Notes: generated by a model from the sequence alone, not told the origin. 64,000 nucleotides of DNA from Minwuiaceae bacterium (GCA_028278525.1 JANQEE010000038.1:49022-113021), one strand, 5' to 3'; positions 41,220-52,586 are shown, counted from the stretch's first letter. Translations and numbers: made by a program.

Positions 41220-41684
41220 ATGCGTTGCCCGTTTTGCACCAATGAAGACACGCAGGTTAAAGATTCACGGCCGACCGAGGACAATACGGCAATCCGCCGG
41301 CGCCGTTATTGCCCCGCATGCGGCGCCCGGTTCACCACGTTCGAACGGATCCAGCTGCGCGAGCTGGTGGTCCTGAAAAAGGGCGGCGGCCGTATCCCGT
41401 TCGACCGGGACAAGCTGGAGCGGTCGATCCTGATCGCGACCCGCAAGCGCAATGTCGACCCGGAACGGGTCGAACGCATGATCAACGGCATCGTTCGCCA
41501 ACTGGAGAGTTCCGGCGAGACCGAAATCCCCTCGAAGCTGATCGGCGAGCATGTTATGGCGGCGCTGGCGAACCTGGACCCGGTCGCCTATGTGCGGTTC
41601 GCGTCCGTCTACAAGAACTTCCGCGAAGCCCGCGACTTCGAAAGCTTCGTGGACAAGGAATTTGGCGACGTCCCCCAAGACTGA
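41220..41684 (+). CDS. nrdR: Transcriptional repressor NrdR
   Basis: 154 aa. NrdR binds ATP/dATP through an ATP-cone and represses ribonucleotide reductase genes when dATP is high. The N-terminal zinc ribbon has Cys3, Cys6, Cys31 and Cys34 ([23 protein letters not shown]). The ATP-cone follows ([57 protein letters not shown]). It is in the glyA-rib operon. Its predicted target, nrdJ, is at 10344-14006 in this window, with two boxes over its promoter. Confidence 0.97.
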   Translation: MRCPFCTNEDTQVKDSRPTEDNTAIRRRRYCPACGARFTTFERIQLRELVVLKKGGGRIPFDRDKLERSILIATRKRNVDPERVERMINGIVRQLESSGETEIPSKLIGEHVMAALANLDPVAYVRFASVYKNFREARDFESFVDKEFGDVPQD

Positions 41685-42783
41685 GCCTGCCGACCGGGCG
41701 CATATGCGAGCCGCCCTGGCGCTCGCAGCCAGGGGCCTCGGCAACGTCTGGCCCAATCCCGCGGTCGGCTGCGTGCTGGTCCGGAACGATAGGGTAATCG
41801 CACGCGGCTGGACTCAGCCCGGCGGCAGGCCCCATGCCGAGACGGAGGCGCTGACGCGGGCCGGCGACGCGGCCAGGTCGGCGACCGCCTATGTCAGCCT
41901 GGAGCCCTGCGCCCACCACGGTAAGACACCGCCCTGCGCCCAGGCCTTGATCGATGCCGGCATCGGCCGGGCCGTGGTCGCCATGGAAGACCCCGACCCG
42001 AGGGTCGACGGCGGCGGCATCGACCGGTTGCGACAGGCCGGAATTTCGGTAGAGGTAGGCCTCTGCCGGGAGGAGGCCGCCCACGTCAACGAAGGCTTTC
42101 TGCTGCGGATCCGGGAACAGCGTCCGTTGGTGACACTGAAGCTGGCCAGCAGCCTGGATGGGCGGATCGCGACGCATACCGGCGACAGCCGGTGGATCAC
42201 CGGCCCGGAAGCGCGGGCGCGCGGCCACCTGTTACGCGCGCAAAACGACGCCATCCTGGTCGGTTCGGGCACTGCGCTCACCGACGACCCGGACCTCACC
42301 TGCCGGCTGCCGGGCATGGAGAACCGCTCGCCGGTCCGCGTGGTTGTCGATAGCCGGCTTCGGCTGCCGTCGTCGTCCAAACTTGCCGCATCCGCCGCGC
42401 GGGTGCCGACCTGGCTGGTAACTCTCCCCAATGCCGACGGCGAGACCAGGAAGGCGCTGGAGGACCGAGGCATCGAGATCATCGACGCGCCGCCGGGGAC
42501 GGACGGCCGGATCGACTTTGCCGCCGCGCTCCGGGAACTGGCCGGCCGCGGGATAACCCGATTGCTGGTCGAGGGCGGCGGCGGCGTCGCCGCCTCGCTT
42601 TTCCGGGCCGATCTGGTCGACCGACTGGTCTGGTTCCGCGCGCCCATGGTGATCGGCGGCGACGGCAAGCCTGGCATCGAGGCCTTCGGCGTGGCCGATC
42701 TGGCCGCGGCCCGGCGCTTCGAACGCACCGGGCAGGAATTAATCGGCCAGGACCTACTGGAAACCTATGGCCGTCGGGCTTAA
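41662..42783 (+). CDS. ribD: Bifunctional riboflavin deaminase/reductase
   Basis: About 373 aa. Deaminates and then reduces the pyrimidine intermediate of riboflavin synthesis. Deaminase domain: zinc ligands in HAETEAL and [16 protein letters not shown]. Reductase domain: [55 protein letters not shown] and the [14 protein letters not shown] segment. Start is uncertain: TTG 41662 overlaps nrdR by 23 bp and gives the normal lead-in residues; ATG 41704 would trim them. Follows nrdR in the operon. Confidence 0.94.
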   Translation: MATSPKTEPADRAHMRAALALAARGLGNVWPNPAVGCVLVRNDRVIARGWTQPGGRPHAETEALTRAGDAARSATAYVSLEPCAHHGKTPPCAQALIDAGIGRAVVAMEDPDPRVDGGGIDRLRQAGISVEVGLCREEAAHVNEGFLLRIREQRPLVTLKLASSLDGRIATHTGDSRWITGPEARARGHLLRAQNDAILVGSGTALTDDPDLTCRLPGMENRSPVRVVVDSRLRLPSSSKLAASAARVPTWLVTLPNADGETRKALEDRGIEIIDAPPGTDGRIDFAAALRELAGRGITRLLVEGGGGVAASLFRADLVDRLVWFRAPMVIGGDGKPGIEAFGVADLAAARRFERTGQELIGQDLLETYGRRA

Positions 42784-42792
42784 AACACTCTC

Positions 42793-43383
42793 ATGTTTAC
42801 AGGGATAGTTACAGACGTCGGCCGGGTCCGGTCCATGGAGCGAAGAGGCGACACGCGGCTTGAGATCGCGACCGCCTACGACACGGACGGCATCGATATC
42901 GGCGCGTCGATCGCCTGCCATGGCGTCTGCCTGACGGTGGTCGACAAGGGCGACGACTGGTTCGCCGTCGACGTCTCTACGGAGACGGTGGCCTGTACCT
43001 GCCTGGCCGATTGGGATGTGGACACGGCGGTCAATCTGGAACGGTCGCTCCGGGTCGGTGACGAACTCGGCGGCCATATCGTCTCCGGGCATGTAGACGG
43101 GGTCGCCAAGACCGTCGCCAGGGAGCCGGAGGGAGACAGCGTCCGGTTTACGTTCGAGGCGCCCGCCGACCTCGCCCGCTTCATAGCGCCGAAGGGGAGC
43201 GTCACGCTGAACGGGGCGTCACTGACGGTGAACGAGGTGGACGGCAACCGTTTCGGCGTCAACATCATTCCCCATACACAGGCTCGGACGACATTCGGAA
43301 AAATTGAGGTCGGCGAAAGCCTGAACCTGGAGATCGACGTTCTGGCGCGATACGTCGCCCGTCTAGCGGATAGTCAACGCTGA
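42793..43383 (+). CDS. ribE: Riboflavin synthase, alpha chain
   Basis: 196 aa. Dismutates two lumazine molecules to riboflavin. Two tandem lumazine-binding domains: MFTGIVTDVGRVRSMERRGD with SIACHGVCLTVVDKGDDWF, then GGHIVSGHVDGVAKTVAREP with SVTLNGASLTVNEVDGNRFG. The Cys of ACHGVCLTV is the family's conserved position. It ends on the first base of ribB's start (43383), showing tight coupling. Confidence 0.96.
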   Translation: MFTGIVTDVGRVRSMERRGDTRLEIATAYDTDGIDIGASIACHGVCLTVVDKGDDWFAVDVSTETVACTCLADWDVDTAVNLERSLRVGDELGGHIVSGHVDGVAKTVAREPEGDSVRFTFEAPADLARFIAPKGSVTLNGASLTVNEVDGNRFGVNIIPHTQARTTFGKIEVGESLNLEIDVLARYVARLADSQR

Positions 43384-44492
43384 TGTCCGATCAGGAATAC
43401 TTATCGACGATCGAACAGGTGATCGAGGACGCCCGCAACGGCAAGATGTTCATCCTGGTCGACGACGAGGAACGCGAGAACGAAGGCGACCTGGTGATCC
43501 CGGCACAGATGGCGACGCCGGAAGTCATCAATTTCATGGCAAAACACGGCCGCGGCCTGATCTGCCTGGCGATGCCGCGCGAGCGAACCGACGAACTCGG
43601 CCTCAAACTGATGGAACAGAACAACCGGACCCGTCATCAGACGGCGTTCACGGTATCCATCGAGGCGCGCGACGGCGTGTCGACGGGGATTTCGGCGCAC
43701 GACCGGGCCCGCACCGTTCAAGTGGCCATCGACCCGAAACGGGGCAAGGACGATATCGTAACGCCCGGGCACGTCTTCCCCTTGATCGCGGAAGAAGGCG
43801 GCGTGCTGCGCCGCGCCGGCCATACGGAGGCTTCGGTCGATCTCGCCCGCCTCGCCGGATTGCAGCCGGCGGGCGTGATCTGCGAGATCATGAACGACGA
43901 CGGCACCATGGCGCGGATGCCGGACCTTGTGAAGTTCGCCCAGTTTCACGGCCTCAAGATCGCGACGATCGCCGATCTGATCGCCTACCGCCTGCAATTC
44001 GACAACCTGATCGAGCGGACCCTGGAAACCGAATTGGACAGCCGGCACGGCGGTGCGTTCAAGATGATGATCTTCCGGGGCAAGACGCAATATGCGGAAC
44101 ATATTGCATTGGTCAAGGGAGACGTAACGACGCCGGAACCAGTGCTGGTTCGGATGCATGCCCTGAACGTGCTGAACGACGTGCTTGGCGACCAGGCCGG
44201 CCAGCCCGGCATGCTCGAGGCCGCCATGGCGCTGATCGGCGAAGCGGGCCGGGGCGTCGTCGTCCTGATCCGGGAGCCTCGGCCGACCAGCGTTTCCGAC
44301 CGGGTCCGAAAGAAGATGGGCCAGCCGGTGGAAAACGGCGGCGAGCTCCGCGACTACGGGATCGGCGCGCAGATTTTGCTGGATCTCGGCGTTCGCGATA
44401 TGATTTTGCTGTCCAACACGCCGCGCACCATCGTCGGCCGACAAGGCTTCGGCCTGAACGTCGTCGAGCAGCGCTCGATCCCCTTGCCCTAG
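43383..44492 (+). CDS. ribB: 3,4-dihydroxy-2-butanone 4-phosphate synthase with degenerate GTP cyclohydrolase II domain
   Basis: 369 aa. Residues 1 to about 200 are an intact Rib[52 protein letters not shown] and [31 protein letters not shown]. The C-terminal half has the size of RibA ([45 protein letters not shown]) but the three zinc cysteines of the GCHII motif are absent ([20 protein letters not shown]) and QEGRGIG is missing. So it should make the four-carbon unit but not hydrolyse GTP. Such RibB-X proteins are known in alphaproteobacteria. Another RibA is expected elsewhere. Confidence 0.94.
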   Translation: MSDQEYLSTIEQVIEDARNGKMFILVDDEERENEGDLVIPAQMATPEVINFMAKHGRGLICLAMPRERTDELGLKLMEQNNRTRHQTAFTVSIEARDGVSTGISAHDRARTVQVAIDPKRGKDDIVTPGHVFPLIAEEGGVLRRAGHTEASVDLARLAGLQPAGVICEIMNDDGTMARMPDLVKFAQFHGLKIATIADLIAYRLQFDNLIERTLETELDSRHGGAFKMMIFRGKTQYAEHIALVKGDVTTPEPVLVRMHALNVLNDVLGDQAGQPGMLEAAMALIGEAGRGVVVLIREPRPTSVSDRVRKKMGQPVENGGELRDYGIGAQILLDLGVRDMILLSNTPRTIVGRQGFGLNVVEQRSIPLP

Positions 44493-44513
44493 CGCGGAAC
44501 AGGAATAGACATA

Positions 44514-44978
44514 GTGACATCCGGCCCGCATCTGCTGATCGTCGAAGCTCCGTACTACGAGGACATCTCGGACGAACTCGCGCGCGGCGCCGTCACCGCG
44601 CTGGAGAAGGCGGGCGCCACGTTCGACCGCCTTGCCGTGCCGGGCGCTCTGGAAATTCCGGCCGCCATTCGACTGGCAATCAAGGCGATGGACCTGGTCG
44701 GCGCGCGCCGCCGGTACGACGGATATGTGGCGCTGGGCTGTGTGATAAGGGGCGAGACCAGCCACTACGACATTGTCGCCAACGAAAGCGCGCGTGGGCT
44801 GGCGCATCTCGCACTGAAATACTCGATCGCCGTCGGGAACGGCATATTGACCGTCGATACCGTCGAACAGGCGCGTGTCCGTGCATCGGTCGACCAGAAG
44901 AACAAGGGCGGCGGCGCGGCCCAGGCGGCGCTGCGCATGATCGAGATAAAGCGCGAACTCGGATATTTCCCGCGATGA
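44514..44978 (+). CDS. ribH: 6,7-dimethyl-8-ribityllumazine synthase
   Basis: 154 aa; GTG start at 44514 with AGGA upstream. Condenses the four-carbon unit with the pyrimidine to give lumazine. Family motifs: LLIVEAPYYEDISDELARGA, VPGALEIPAAI, DGYVALGCVIRGETSHYDIV, SIAVGNGILTVDTVEQARVR. The catalytic histidine is in GETSHYDIV (the usual GET-x-H). The stop overlaps the nusB start by four bases. Confidence 0.96.
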   Translation: MTSGPHLLIVEAPYYEDISDELARGAVTALEKAGATFDRLAVPGALEIPAAIRLAIKAMDLVGARRRYDGYVALGCVIRGETSHYDIVANESARGLAHLALKYSIAVGNGILTVDTVEQARVRASVDQKNKGGGAAQAALRMIEIKRELGYFPR

Positions 44979-45451
44979 CACCGGCCAAAGCCGGCGGGAC
45001 GGCAGAGGGCGGGCGGCGCAGCGTCGCCCGGCTCAGCGCCGTCCAGGCCCTCTATCAGATCGAGCAATCGCAAGCCTCGACCGAGACGGTGATCGACGAG
45101 ATTTTGACCCTGCGGCTCGGCCAGGACGGCGACGGGGACCGCTTCGCGGAGCCGGATCAGGAGATGTTCTGCGACCTAGTACGCGGCGTTTCTGCCCGGC
45201 AGGAAGAGATCGACAAGCTGGTCGGCCAGTCGCTCGACCGGGACCGTCAGGTGGATCGGCTGGAAGTGATACTGCGCGCCGTACTGCGCGCGGCCGCGTA
45301 TGAGCTTCTCGCCAGGCCGGACATCCCGGCGCGGGTCATCATCAACGAGTATGTCGACGTCGCCCACGCCTTCTTCTCGGGCTCGGAACCGAACCTGGTC
45401 AACGGCGTGGTCGACCAGTTGGGCCGGACGCTGCGCCCGAACGAGTTTTAG
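44975..45451 (+). CDS. nusB: Transcription antitermination factor NusB
   Basis: 158 aa. NusB with NusE binds boxA RNA and helps rRNA antitermination. All-helical family pattern: SVARLSAVQALYQIEQS, then VRGVSARQEEIDKLVGQSLD, LEVILRAVLRAAAYELLA, and IPARVIINEYVDVAHAFFSG. Overlaps ribH by 4 bp; thiL follows 10 bp later. RibH-NusB-ThiL order is a classic bacterial arrangement. Confidence 0.96.
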   Translation: MTPAKAGGTAEGGRRSVARLSAVQALYQIEQSQASTETVIDEILTLRLGQDGDGDRFAEPDQEMFCDLVRGVSARQEEIDKLVGQSLDRDRQVDRLEVILRAVLRAAAYELLARPDIPARVIINEYVDVAHAFFSGSEPNLVNGVVDQLGRTLRPNEF

Positions 45452-45461
45452 GCATAGAACG

Positions 45462-46451
45462 GTGCCGGGACCGGAAAGGCGGGACGAGTTTCGCCTGATT
45501 GCCGACCTGTTCGCGCCGCTGGCGGCCGGCCTGCCCGCGGGACTGGACCTGCTGGACGATGCCGCCTGCCTGCCTTGCCCGGCGGGCAAGGAACTTATCC
45601 TGACCGCCGACGCCATGGTCGAGGGCGTTCACTTCCTGGCGCAGGACCCGCCGTCGACCGTGGCCCGCAAGATCCTGCGGGTAAATCTGTCCGACCTGGC
45701 GGCCATGGGCGCGGAGGCGGTCGGCTATCTGCTGACGACGGCCTGGCCGGATCGGGTCGATGACGCCTGGATCGCCGACTTCGTGGACGGCCTGGCCAAC
45801 GATCAAAAGCGCTTCGGCTGCCACCTCCTGGGCGGGGACACTGTGTCCACGTCCGGGCCGCTGACGCTTTCGCTGACCGCCGTGGGCAGGGTCCCGCAAG
45901 GCGGCGCCCTGCGCCGGGCCGGCGCGGCGGAAGGGGATTGCCTGTTCGTTTCCGGGACGATCGGCGATGCGGCCATGGGTCTTAAAGTCCTGCGGGGAGA
46001 GCTGGAAGACCTGGATCAGGCCGACCGGTCATTTTTGACGGAGCGGTATCGGCTTCCCAATCCCCGGCTGGCGCTTGGCCTGGCGCTCCGCGGCATGGCC
46101 AGTGCGGCCATCGACGTATCGGACGGCCTGGCCCAGGATCTGGGCCATCTGGCCGCCGCCTCGGGGCTCGGCGCGGATATCGAGGTTTCCCGGATCCCGC
46201 TCTCCGGGCCGTGCCGGGCAGCGCTCTCGGCCCTCCGGGCGGAACCGGTGGCCCTGCTGGGCGGCGGCGACGATTATGAGCTGCTGTTCACCGCCCCGGC
46301 TTCCAGACGCGAAGACCTCGCGCGAACCGCCGACCGGCTGGATCTGCCGATTGCCGAAATCGGCCGCATGACGGCCGCCGCCGAAATCCGGGCGATCGGC
46401 GAGGATGGCCAAGAAATTCCGATACCCACCAAAGGCTGGCAGCACCGCTAG
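45462..46451 (+). CDS. thiL: Thiamine-monophosphate kinase
   Basis: 329 aa; GTG 45462 chosen because the ThiL opening DEFRLIADLFAPLA follows directly. Phosphorylates thiamine monophosphate to the active cofactor. Motifs: LLDDAACLP (normally GDDAA, so here LDDAA), ILTADAMVEGVHF, RKILRVNLSDLAAMGAEAVG, LLGGDTVSTSGPLTLSLTAV, AIDVSDGLAQDLGHLAAASG and LLGGGDDYELLFTAP. Last recognisable gene of the glyA-thiL operon. Confidence 0.95.
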   Translation: MPGPERRDEFRLIADLFAPLAAGLPAGLDLLDDAACLPCPAGKELILTADAMVEGVHFLAQDPPSTVARKILRVNLSDLAAMGAEAVGYLLTTAWPDRVDDAWIADFVDGLANDQKRFGCHLLGGDTVSTSGPLTLSLTAVGRVPQGGALRRAGAAEGDCLFVSGTIGDAAMGLKVLRGELEDLDQADRSFLTERYRLPNPRLALGLALRGMASAAIDVSDGLAQDLGHLAAASGLGADIEVSRIPLSGPCRAALSALRAEPVALLGGGDDYELLFTAPASRREDLARTADRLDLPIAEIGRMTAAAEIRAIGEDGQEIPIPTKGWQHR

Positions 46452-46614
46452 ATTCGGCCGATATCCGAATGGATTGGATCGCATAGGCGATTGCCATAGA
46501 TCGGATGATATTCAGGCGCCCCGCGTAAACGTCTCCGTAACTAATTGTGGGCCAAAATCGGGCGATTTCCGCTCACGCCGCCCGCGGCATGCCAGTGTTC
46601 GTCGGAGTATTAGC

Positions 46615-47064
46615 TTGAACAAGAAACTGTTGATCGGAGGGCTCGGCGCTCTGCTTGTGCTTGGCGGCGGCGGGGCCGGCGGCTTTCTCTTCTTCGTAAA
46701 GGGTGGCGCGCCGGAGGAAGAAGTCGTCGAAGAAGTGGCGCCCGCGCCGGTCCTGCCGGTCTTCGTCGAGTTGCAGCCGCTCAGCGCGCCCGTCATCCGC
46801 AAGAGCCGTGTCCGGTACTACGTGCATTTCGGCGTCAGCCTGCAGTTAGAGGACGAGGCCGCCAAGGAACTGGTCTACCAACAGATGCCGCGGTTACGGG
46901 ATGCGTTCCTGCGCGATCTGCACGGTCGGTCGGTGATGCAGAGAGGCGGCGGCGAAGCCATCGATTTCGACGGTGTCAAGATGCGCCTGATGGCCAAGGC
47001 CGAACAGGTCCTGGGGCCGGGCGCGGTCCGCGACGTCCTGCTCACCCGCGCCCTCGGCGGCTGA
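46615..47064 (+). CDS. Membrane-anchored FliL-like protein
   Basis: 149 aa from TTG 46615, chosen for its GGAG (46604-46607, spacing 7). N-terminal anchor (LLIGGLGALLVLGGGGAGGF, LFFV), an acidic/proline linker (APEEEVVEEVAPAPVLP), and a C-terminal domain of about 95 residues with helix YYVHFGVSLQLEDEAAKELV, QQMPRLRDAFLRDLHGR and a closing GPGAVRDVLLTRALGG. This layout and the ends resemble FliL, but no flagellar genes are near. Follows thiL by 163 bp. FliL relationship is an inference from pattern. Confidence 0.7.
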   Translation: MNKKLLIGGLGALLVLGGGGAGGFLFFVKGGAPEEEVVEEVAPAPVLPVFVELQPLSAPVIRKSRVRYYVHFGVSLQLEDEAAKELVYQQMPRLRDAFLRDLHGRSVMQRGGGEAIDFDGVKMRLMAKAEQVLGPGAVRDVLLTRALGG

Positions 47065-47154
47065 CGCCGACCAACGGAAATTCTCCCGCCCGCACCGCTG
47101 GTCAAGCAGAGGCGCTTGGCATAGTCTGTCGCCGCCTGCGAACAAGACTCGATC

Positions 47155-48345
47155 ATGAACGACGCTCTGACCAAAAAGAACGTCGCGATCCTCGGCGTCT
47201 GCCAAGCGTTGTTCAACAGCTCCATGTCGATCCTGATCGCCCTCGGCGCATTGGTCGGCTACAGCTTGGTCGATGACAAGGCCTTCGCGACCTTACCCGT
47301 CACCTCTGTGGTGACCGGCACGGCCCTGGCGACGATCCCAGCCTCTCTGTTGATGCGACGGATCGGGCGGCGCAACGGCTTTCTGGTCGGCGCCCTGATC
47401 GGCTTCGCCGGCTCCCTGGTCGCCTGCCTCGGGATCGTCAGCCAGCAGTTCTGGACCTTCACGGCCGGCACCATGCTGGTCGGCATGTTCGCATCGTTCG
47501 GCAACTACTACCGTTTCGCGGCAGCCGATTCCGCGTCGGAGAGTTATCGCGGCAAGGCGATCTCGCTGGTCCTGGCGGGCGGTGTCGTCGCCGGCTTCGC
47601 CGGGCCGGAGATCGCGAAATGGACCAAGGACCTGCTGCTGCCTTTCACCTTCCTCGGCTGTTATGTGTCCGTGGCCGGCCTGATGGTCGCCACGGCGGTG
47701 CTTCTGCTGTTCCTGCAGACGCCGCCGATGGCGCCGGAACTGAAAACCGAGGCGGCTCGGCCGCTGTCAGCCATCATGATCAAACCGACATTCATCGTCG
47801 CGGCCATGAGCGGCATGATCGGGTACGGCGTCATGAGCCTGATCATGACAGCGACGCCGCTTGCCATGACCGCGCACGGCCATCCGTTCGATTCGGCGGC
47901 GACCGTCATTCAATGGCACGTCGTCGCCATGTTCGGGCCGAGCTTCCTGACCGGGCCGCTGGTCAGCCGGTTCGGCGCGTTGCGCATCATCGTGGCGGGC
48001 GCGTGCCTGAATCTGATCTGCGTAGTATCCGCGGTGGGCGGTCTGGACCTAGCCAACTTCTGGATTGCACTGGTCCTGTTGGGCGTCGGCTGGAACTTCA
48101 TGTTTATCGGCGCAACCACCATGGTCACCGAGGTGCATAACACCGCCGAGCGCGCCAAAACCCAGGCGGCGAACGATTTCCTGATCTTCGGCGCCGTCGC
48201 CACCGCCTCTCTGATGTCGGGCCAGGTGCTGCACAACTTTGGCTGGAACGCCGTCGCCTACGCGGCGGTTCCCTTTCTGCTGCTGTCCATCGTCGGGGCA
48301 ATCTGGCTGGCGGTTGTCCGCCGGCCGGTCGGCCACGCGGCTTGA
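47155..48345 (+). CDS. MFS transporter
   Basis: 396 aa, 12 predicted helices. Loop motif is LLMRRIGRRNGFLVGALIGF, a variant of the MFS G-x-x-D-R motif with basic residues kept. Further family-like segment: FWTFTAGTMLVGMFASFGNY followed by YRFAAADSASESYRGKAISL, where YRFAAAD recalls the YfkF/YceL-type group of uncharacterised MFS proteins. It is not a close paralogue of the MFS genes at 8999 and 60908. Substrate unknown. Confidence 0.88.
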   Translation: MNDALTKKNVAILGVCQALFNSSMSILIALGALVGYSLVDDKAFATLPVTSVVTGTALATIPASLLMRRIGRRNGFLVGALIGFAGSLVACLGIVSQQFWTFTAGTMLVGMFASFGNYYRFAAADSASESYRGKAISLVLAGGVVAGFAGPEIAKWTKDLLLPFTFLGCYVSVAGLMVATAVLLLFLQTPPMAPELKTEAARPLSAIMIKPTFIVAAMSGMIGYGVMSLIMTATPLAMTAHGHPFDSAATVIQWHVVAMFGPSFLTGPLVSRFGALRIIVAGACLNLICVVSAVGGLDLANFWIALVLLGVGWNFMFIGATTMVTEVHNTAERAKTQAANDFLIFGAVATASLMSGQVLHNFGWNAVAYAAVPFLLLSIVGAIWLAVVRRPVGHAA

Positions 48346-48518
48346 ACGGGCCGACCAAACAGCAGCAACACCCGCCGGGCTAGCGTGTTGCGTTGAACGA
48401 ACATCTCTGGCATATACCGCCAACCTTCTGACGGTGCAGCGCTCGGTACCGATGCGCATTCGCGCCGGAAAAAATCAAGGATTCCAGTACTTTCCAAATA
48501 CGGTGAGGGAATAGGGTC

Positions 48519-50621
<2,103 letters not shown>

Positions 50622-50641
50622 AAGCGCATTGCGCTCAAAGT

Positions 50642-50673
50642 AAACGCCCCGCCGGGCAACCGGCGGGGCGTTT
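50642..50673. terminator. Strong hairpin terminator after hppA
   Basis: Perfect 14 bp stem (50642-50655 with 50660-50673), GCAA loop, the stem itself ending in TTT. It lies 20 bp past hppA and 36 bp from the end of the convergent bamE gene, so it may serve both strands. Confidence 0.85.
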
Positions 50674-50708
50674 CGATTCCGGAGCGCGGAACGACCCGAA
50701 GGCCCGGC

Positions 50709-51179
50709 CTACTGCGGTGTGAACCGGCCGATATTGCCGAATAACTGCTCGAAGAAACCGAGTTCCCGCCCGCGCGTCGGCGTCTTACGGTCGACCGGAT
50801 TGACGTCCTTGCCGTCTTCCAGCCCGAACCGCCGGACCTCCAGAACCCGTCCGTCCTGGTCGAAATCGATGGCGACGACCCGCTGGTCGAGCACTTCTTC
50901 GTCGAAGAAAGCGAACTGCTCCGTCCGCCGCGTGATGTAGTACCAGGTGTCGTTACGTTCCTCGAACGTGCTGATGCTGGACGGCGAGCCCAGGATCTCG
51001 GCCACCTGGTCGCGCGTCTGCTGGCCGGGCTGCAACTGGGCCAGCAACTCTTCGTCGGGCACGTAGCCCCGCACGGCCTGCGTCTTGGAGCAACCGGCCG
51101 CGACCAGCGCAAATGCCAGGGCCGCGGCTGACACCGTCAGCCGAAATCCGGCACTGCGCGTTGAATTCCGTTTCTTCAT
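50709..51179 (-). CDS. bamE: Outer membrane protein assembly factor BamE
   Basis: 156 aa lipoprotein. Signal peptide (LTVSAAALAFALVAAGC) with the lipobox cysteine at residue 30. The BamE/SmpA domain follows: LLAQLQPGQQTRDQVAEILG, SPSSISTFEERNDTWYYITR, VVAIDFDQDGRVLEVRRFGL. The C-terminal tail (DRKTPTRGRELGFFEQLFGN, IGRFTPQ) is a feature of alphaproteobacterial BamE. It is divergent from the CBP3-type gene at 51322. Confidence 0.93.
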   Translation of the reverse strand: MKKRNSTRSAGFRLTVSAAALAFALVAAGCSKTQAVRGYVPDEELLAQLQPGQQTRDQVAEILGSPSSISTFEERNDTWYYITRRTEQFAFFDEEVLDQRVVAIDFDQDGRVLEVRRFGLEDGKDVNPVDRKTPTRGRELGFFEQLFGNIGRFTPQ

Positions 51180-51321
51180 GGCGTTTATCGACTGTATCGA
51201 TCAGGAGCGGTAGAATCCGCAGGCAATTGACCTGACCCACGGCGCAATCTAAGTCATGGCGATGGCCCGGCGCAATCAGGTTCGGCGCGCTGGGTATTAA
51301 TCATTTCCATCCATTCGTTAG

Positions 51322-51909
51322 ATGCAGTCTATCATGCCGCTTCGCAACCTCTTCAAATCCGACCCGGTGCGCGACGACGCGCACGATCTCTATCTGGCGG
51401 CGGTCGAGCAGGCCCGTCAGCCAGGCTTCTACCTGCATGCCGGCGTTCCCGACAGCACCGAAGGCCGCTACGACATGGTGGTGTTGCATGCGTTTCTGGC
51501 AATGCAGCGATTGAAAGGCGAGGACGGCCACCCGAAGGCGGTCGCGCAGCATCTCTACAACGTCATGTTCGACGATATGGACCGGTCTTTGAGGGAAATG
51601 GGGGTCGGGGATTTCGGCATCGGACATAAGGTGAATCGCCTGTCCAAGGCATTTTTCGGCCGGGTACAGGCCTACGAGACCGCAATCGCCGATGCCGACG
51701 ACCAGGCCCTGAAGGAGGCGCTTGGCCGCAATCTGTTCGGCACCGTGACGCCGGCGCCCGGGGATCTGGCGGCCATGGCGACCTATGTCAGGCAATCCAT
51801 AAGCCGGCTCGGCAGCCAGTCGACCGACGAGGTCGTTGGCGGAAAACCGCTGTTCGGCGACGTTCCCCAGGGCCCGCCTGACGGCCGGGCGGCCGACGAA
51901 CCGGATTGA
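51322..51909 (+). CDS. Ubiquinol-cytochrome c chaperone (CBP3/UQCC1) family protein
   Basis: 195 aa; ATG 51334 (PLRNLFKSDP) is an alternative start. Family relatives assist assembly of cytochrome bc1 in mitochondria. Conserved stretches: YLAAVEQARQPGFYLHAGVP, STEGRYDMVVLHAFLAMQRL, YNVMFDDMDRSLREMGVGDF and GIGHKVNRLSKAFFGRVQAY. No obvious ribosome site at either start. Overlaps the frame of the following DUF177 region by 4 bp if that is read from 51906. Bacterial role is inferred from homologues. Confidence 0.88.
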   Translation: MQSIMPLRNLFKSDPVRDDAHDLYLAAVEQARQPGFYLHAGVPDSTEGRYDMVVLHAFLAMQRLKGEDGHPKAVAQHLYNVMFDDMDRSLREMGVGDFGIGHKVNRLSKAFFGRVQAYETAIADADDQALKEALGRNLFGTVTPAPGDLAAMATYVRQSISRLGSQSTDEVVGGKPLFGDVPQGPPDGRAADEPD

Positions 51910-52007
51910 CCGGACCGCGGCAAGCGCCTATGTTGCGCGGCTTATTGCGCCAGGAACTTCTGGACGCAGAGTGTTTTCTTTTAATTTCAGATAGTTACGA
52001 GAGAAGG

Positions 52008-52559
52008 GTGACACAGAACCCGAGCGTTTCCGCCTTGCGCTGCATAGTCGAAGTCGAGCAGTTGGATCCGGACGGCGAATCGTTGTCCATCAGCGCGACG
52101 CCGGACGAGCGGCAAATACTGGCCGACCGGCTTGGCCTGGCGTCGTTGGACCGCCTGGATGCCGACGCGAGCCTAAAAAGGCTGGAGGACGGCCAATCCG
52201 TTGAATTGGCCGTGCATCTCAGCGCCGATCTGTCGCAAAGCTGCGTGATCACCCTGGACCCGATTGCCCAGCATATTGACGAACGCTTCCGGCTGGTCTA
52301 CACGCCGCCGGTGGTTCAGGACGCTCAGGCGGACGCGGTAATCGTGGCCATCGATCAGGACGATCCGCCGGAGCCGTTAATCGACGGAAAAATAGATATC
52401 GGCGCCGTTGTCGAGGAGCATCTGGTGCTTTCGATCGAGCCGTATCCGAAGAAAAACGGCGCCATCCTCGACGACAAATACCGTAGCGTGGCCGGGGACG
52501 GCGACGACCGGCCCGACAACCCCTTCGCCGCATTGTCGGTATTGAAGGAAAAAAGCTGA
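52008..52559 (+). CDS. DUF177 (YceD) family protein
   Basis: About 183 aa from GTG 52008. DUF177 proteins are usually encoded just before rpmF and are thought to be linked to 23S rRNA synthesis or fatty acid genes; function is not settled. Segments: EQLDPDGESLSISATPDERQ, ILADRLGLASLDRLDADASL, DLSQSCVITLDPIAQHIDER and the C-terminal DDKYRSVAGDGDDRPDNPFA, ALSVLKEK. The frame is open to 51906, but 51970-52005 is AT-rich and looks non-coding, so I prefer the later start. Confidence 0.83.
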   Translation: MTQNPSVSALRCIVEVEQLDPDGESLSISATPDERQILADRLGLASLDRLDADASLKRLEDGQSVELAVHLSADLSQSCVITLDPIAQHIDERFRLVYTPPVVQDAQADAVIVAIDQDDPPEPLIDGKIDIGAVVEEHLVLSIEPYPKKNGAILDDKYRSVAGDGDDRPDNPFAALSVLKEKS

Positions 52560-52572
52560 TCCGGCATAAAAA

Positions 52573-52586
52573 CTGTTCTAGAACAG
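52573..52586. promoter_or_regulatory. Perfect 14 bp palindrome upstream of rpmF
   Basis: CTGTTCTAGAACAG, 39 bp before the rpmF ATG. Resembles a dimeric regulator site; its spacing does not fit the E. coli LexA box (N6 not N8) or the alphaproteobacterial LexA repeat. Confidence 0.35.

Noticed and set aside
41189..42792. FMN riboswitch ahead of ribD or ribE
   Set aside because: Gaps are only a few bases to 31 bp, too short.
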